Shown one piece after another: positions 60,973-64,000 of a stretch of DNA of 64,000 nt. The translations under genes were made by a program, and so were the position numbers. Origin of the DNA: Sphaerochaeta sp032144095 (lineage in GTDB: Bacteria; Spirochaetota; Spirochaetia; Sphaerochaetales; Sphaerochaetaceae); contig NZ_JAVSNJ010000001.1 in assembly GCF_032144095.1 (NCBI RefSeq), forward strand, positions 372,001 to 436,000. The letters are read 5' to 3'. The notes below the pieces were generated by a model, which had not been told where the DNA came from, made no database searches, and worked only from the letters and a program-made list of their open reading frames with translations. Within the stretch, counting starts at the first letter, position 1. Each line of letters opens with the position of its first letter.

Positions 60973-63241
60973 TATTGATGCTTTGCTTTCCCAGTTGAAT
61001 TCGGACCAGAAGGAGGCAGTGCTGGAAAACAGCTCTCCGCTTTTGGTGCTCGCAGGTGCAGGATCGGGCAAGACCCGGGTCATTACCACCAAGATTGCCT
61101 ATTGCATCGAGGAGCTGGGCATCCCCGCCTACAAGATCCTTGCAGTCACCTTTACCAACAAGGCCGCAAAGGAGATGCGCGAACGGGTTGAGCTGCTGCT
61201 CGGCCGTGACCCAAGGGCTGAGGATGTCACCATCCGTACCTTTCACTCCTTCGGGGCCTGGTTTTTGAGGCGATTTGGATCCGCCATAGGCTTGGGATCC
61301 AACTTCACCATCTATGATGATGACGATTCGCTCTCGTTGCTGGCCTCCTGCTATCCCAACCACAAGAAGCGCGAACTCGACCCAGTCATGCGCAAGATCT
61401 CCTACGCCAAGGACCGGGGCCTGGGCTACAATGACAACCTTACCAGCCTGAAGGCCGATGCAACCTTTCCCAGGATGTTTGAATCCTACGAGACAAAGAT
61501 GAGGAAGGTCGGCAATGTTGACTTTGCCGACCTGATCGGACGCAGCATCGAGCTGCTTGATGCATCCCCTGATGTCCTCTCCTGGATACACAACCGCTTC
61601 CAGGTCATCCTGGTGGATGAGTACCAGGACTCCAACATCGCCCAGTTCGAGCTGCTGCGCCGCCTAGTGGGGCCCAATTGCTTTATCTGTGTTGTGGGTG
61701 ATGACGACCAGAGCATCTACCGCTTCCGTGGGGCGGAGGTCCAGAACATCCTCTCCTTTCCCGAGATCTATCCAGGGGCGAAGACGGTCAAGCTTGAACA
61801 AAACTACCGTTCAACCCAGAATATCCTGGACATCGCCAATACGGTGATAGCCAACAACAAGGGCCGTCATGCAAAGCGCCTGTGGACAGCCAATACCAAA
61901 GGCTCGAAGCCGACCCTGCTCTATGTGCAGGACGAGGCCGACGAAGCCCTTCGGGTGGGCAATATCCTGCTGCAGGACAAGAATTATGACGGCAGTGCAG
62001 TCCTCTATAGGACCAATGCCCAGTCGGTCGCATTCGAGACTACCCTCAAGCGGATGCGCATTCCCTACAAGGTGGTGGGTGCCCTGCAGTTCTACGACCG
62101 TGAAGAGGTCAAGGATGCCCTGGCCCTCCTGTTTTTGCTGACCAACAGCAAGGACGAGGTAAATTTCAGGCGCATGGTCAACAAGCCTCCCAGGGGAATC
62201 GGCGAAAGTGCGATGGAGACCATCCTCTCCTATTCCCCCCAGGCAGAGGGGGATGTCTTCTCCATGCTGGAACTTGCCATTCGATCGGGCAACCTCTCCT
62301 CCAAGGCAAAGAGTGGGGCAACCCAATTTATGGAGATGTACCAGCATGCAAACCGCATGGTCGACAGCGAAGAGCTGGTTGACTGTGTGAACTTCCTCAT
62401 CAGGGATTCCGGCCTGCTTGGCCACTACCAGAAGATCGACAACCAGAACAGTACCGGTAAGGTCGACAACCTTGAGGCACTGGTCAACGCTTTGGCCTCC
62501 TACGACTCGTCCCGTGACGGCCTGTTGCTCTTCCTGGAGCAGCTCTGCCTCGACCCGACCACCCTTGGGAAGGAAGATCCCCGGGACAAGGCAGGGGTTA
62601 CCCTCATTACGATGCACAACACCAAGGGCCTTGAGTTTGACCGGGTGTTCATAGCCGGCCTTGAGGAGGAGCTTTTCCCAGGTCGGGCAAAGGAGAGTGA
62701 CGATGACATCGAGGAAGAGCGAAGAATCTTCTATGTCGCAGTTACCCGGGCAAGGAAGGAGCTCTACATGCTCTGTGCAAAAGCCAGGAAGATCTGGGGA
62801 AAGACCAGTTTCCAGCATCCCAGCCGGTTCATCGATGAGATAGCCTCCTCACAGATAGCGGTGCAAGGAATCCGTCCAGGTACCCTTGATGCCCTTGGAG
62901 AAGGGGGAGCCTATCGTGGACTCGGTAGCCTTGGCGAGAAACGGACCCATGCAACCAAGGAACGAAGCGATGGCTGGGGTAACTCAGGCGGGGCACTCAT
63001 CCAGCAGGGGTTTGGCGCAAAGGCCAAGAGCTTCACCATGGCTGCCAACCATTCCGAGAAGGAGGGGGAGAGCCTCTATCCACTCGGGCAGAAGGTCTAC
63101 AGCGACCAGTATGGGGAGGGTGAGGTGGTAAGCCTGAAGACCAGTGGGGACCGGGAGGTCATTGACGTCTGTTTTGTGGGGGGGAGAAAAGCCACCTTTA
63201 TCAGCAAATTTGCCCAGCTTGAGAAAATTGGAGGTGAATGA
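60965..63241 (+). CDS. uvrD: UvrD/PcrA-type DNA helicase
   Basis: A 758-residue superfamily 1A helicase from ATG 60965 (GGAG upstream). Motifs are Walker A AGAGSGKTRVI (about 34-44), VTFTNKAAKEMRER, FHSFGAWFLRRFG, LVDEYQDSN, GDDDQSIYRFRGA, TMHNTKGLEFDRVF and VAVTRARKELYM. The C-terminus ends in the PcrA-like Tudor region (GQKVYSDQYGEGEVVSL). It acts in nucleotide excision and mismatch repair and clearing of proteins from DNA. Confidence 0.93.
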   Translation: MANIDALLSQLNSDQKEAVLENSSPLLVLAGAGSGKTRVITTKIAYCIEELGIPAYKILAVTFTNKAAKEMRERVELLLGRDPRAEDVTIRTFHSFGAWFLRRFGSAIGLGSNFTIYDDDDSLSLLASCYPNHKKRELDPVMRKISYAKDRGLGYNDNLTSLKADATFPRMFESYETKMRKVGNVDFADLIGRSIELLDASPDVLSWIHNRFQVILVDEYQDSNIAQFELLRRLVGPNCFICVVGDDDQSIYRFRGAEVQNILSFPEIYPGAKTVKLEQNYRSTQNILDIANTVIANNKGRHAKRLWTANTKGSKPTLLYVQDEADEALRVGNILLQDKNYDGSAVLYRTNAQSVAFETTLKRMRIPYKVVGALQFYDREEVKDALALLFLLTNSKDEVNFRRMVNKPPRGIGESAMETILSYSPQAEGDVFSMLELAIRSGNLSSKAKSGATQFMEMYQHANRMVDSEELVDCVNFLIRDSGLLGHYQKIDNQNSTGKVDNLEALVNALASYDSSRDGLLLFLEQLCLDPTTLGKEDPRDKAGVTLITMHNTKGLEFDRVFIAGLEEELFPGRAKESDDDIEEERRIFYVAVTRARKELYMLCAKARKIWGKTSFQHPSRFIDEIASSQIAVQGIRPGTLDALGEGGAYRGLGSLGEKRTHATKERSDGWGNSGGALIQQGFGAKAKSFTMAANHSEKEGESLYPLGQKVYSDQYGEGEVVSLKTSGDREVIDVCFVGGRKATFISKFAQLEKIGGE

Positions 63242-63242
63242 T

Positions 63243-64000
63243 ATGCATGCTGGTGTGAAAGATACTAGACATGTTGCGTCCGAAAGATATACAATGCCTA
63301 TCGTTGTCCGCGCACGGTCGTTCTACTTGTATGATCGATACGGCGTGAGATATCTCGATTTTTTCCAAAACCATGGCAGAGCCCTCCTTGGTCATCGTCC
63401 CGATATGCTGCAGCGTTCCATAAAGTCCACTGTGAGCCGGGGTCTGATCAGCGAATACCCTTCGGTATTTGAGGGAAGGCTCGAAAAACTACTGGCTAAA
63501 CTGTTTCCTGGCTACTCGGATTTTCGGCTCTATGCTGATGCCCAGGTTGCCCGACAGGTGGCTATGATGGTGTCGCAAGATCCAATCTACGACCCAGCAT
63601 GTTCACCTCCAACAGATCGTTGCCTAGTGTCCTATTGGCGTCCGTACCTAGAGGTCGGCGGGGCAGACTCCGTGTTGCTCTTCCCTATCCTACCTTTCCC
63701 AGGGAGTTTCATACCTCAGGTCGTATGCGTAAAGGATCCAACACTAGCAGCAGATTTGCCGCCTTCGGACTGTGTTTCACCGTTGCTTCTTGATTTGCTC
63801 ATCAAGAGTGTTTCGGCCCTGATGCACAACCTCCAGTCGGATGAAGCAGTTGCCAAGCGCAAGGACAATCCCCTTGAGGGTTTGTTTGAGACGCGAGGTC
63901 CGTACGGAATGACGCACCTCCCGCCTTCGCGCTACAGGGAGTTCGCCCAAGAGGCCTTGAGCCTTAAGGTGGTCCTCCCTCCTTCAGCGGATATACCGCT
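63243..64000 (+). CDS. Class III aminotransferase-like protein, N-terminal part
   Basis: An open frame runs from ATG 63243, two bases after the helicase stop (GGAGGTGA upstream), to the window edge: 252 codons with no stop. The start FYLYDRYGVRYLDFFQNHGRALLGHRP resembles the N-terminus of class III PLP aminotransferases (DxxGxxYxDF, LGH) such as glutamate-1-semialdehyde aminomutase. The later part (around SVLLFPILPFPGSFIPQVV) is divergent and no PLP lysine is yet visible. Codon use is less biased than in upstream genes (CTA, CGA, TCG, CCA are frequent). It may be a degenerate, non-catalytic relative. Confidence 0.65.
   Translation, partial: MHAGVKDTRHVASERYTMPIVVRARSFYLYDRYGVRYLDFFQNHGRALLGHRPDMLQRSIKSTVSRGLISEYPSVFEGRLEKLLAKLFPGYSDFRLYADAQVARQVAMMVSQDPIYDPACSPPTDRCLVSYWRPYLEVGGADSVLLFPILPFPGSFIPQVVCVKDPTLAADLPPSDCVSPLLLDLLIKSVSALMHNLQSDEAVAKRKDNPLEGLFETRGPYGMTHLPPSRYREFAQEALSLKVVLPPSADIP

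Overview
The window looks like chromosome of a free-living, fermentative spirochaete of the Sphaerochaeta type. This is inferred from the protein style, the GC content (roughly mid-fifties percent by eye), the many sugar and peptide ABC systems and the saccharolytic gene set; no marker gene was tested. Coding density is high. I saw no insertion sequence, prophage, CRISPR array, tRNA or rRNA.

Region 1 (0.4-11.8 kb) is a complete citrate-fermentation island: citC, an OmpR-type response regulator, a hybrid sensor kinase, a tripartite tricarboxylate transporter (tctCBA) and citDEFXG. A run of TTAAG half-sites at 10-11 bp spacing sits directly upstream of a -10 box before tctC, where an activating OmpR-type regulator would bind. 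Citrate would be taken up by TctCBA and split by citrate lyase to acetate and oxaloacetate. No oxaloacetate decarboxylase is present here.

Region 2 (11.9-19.8 kb) holds a CPBP-type membrane protein and a tightly overlapping addB-addA-dlgD operon (recombination helicase-nuclease plus a diketogulonate-type reductase), closed by a strong terminator.

Region 3 (19.8-46.4 kb) is a large 6-deoxyhexose (fucose/rhamnose) island. fucI and fucU diverge around a LacI-type operator. An AraC regulator diverges from rhaA and a class II aldolase. Then follow a rhamnose ABC transporter and mutarotase in the order of the Rhizobium rhaSTPQU genes, and a DeoR regulator with an operator-like repeat set flanking its promoter. 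An eight-gene operon follows the DeoR gene: lipoyl E2 with two apparent subunit-binding domains, E3, a fused E1 alpha-beta, a PHP-domain protein, an SDR, a sorbose-1-phosphate-reductase-like dehydrogenase and rhaB. A LacI regulator, a zinc alcohol dehydrogenase, an aldo/keto reductase and a XylR-like AraC regulator complete the island. The suggested logic is rhamnose to rhamnulose-1-phosphate, cleavage to DHAP and L-lactaldehyde, oxidation of the C3 product by the SDR, and oxidative decarboxylation of the resulting 2-oxoacid by a dedicated dehydrogenase complex. This combination is the best candidate for an undescribed system in the window.

Region 4 (46.4-64 kb) is housekeeping and uptake: a small Ig-like lipoprotein, an AT-rich gap, a fructose-6-phosphate-aldolase-type transaldolase with a GDSL hydrolase, an operon of threonine aldolase, EFR1-type ferredoxin-flavodoxin and MalY-type lyase, a peptide ABC transporter (oppABCDF with a very long OppC, oppA transcribed separately), a small membrane protein, rimO, a UvrD/PcrA helicase, and the start of a divergent class III aminotransferase-like gene that runs off the window.
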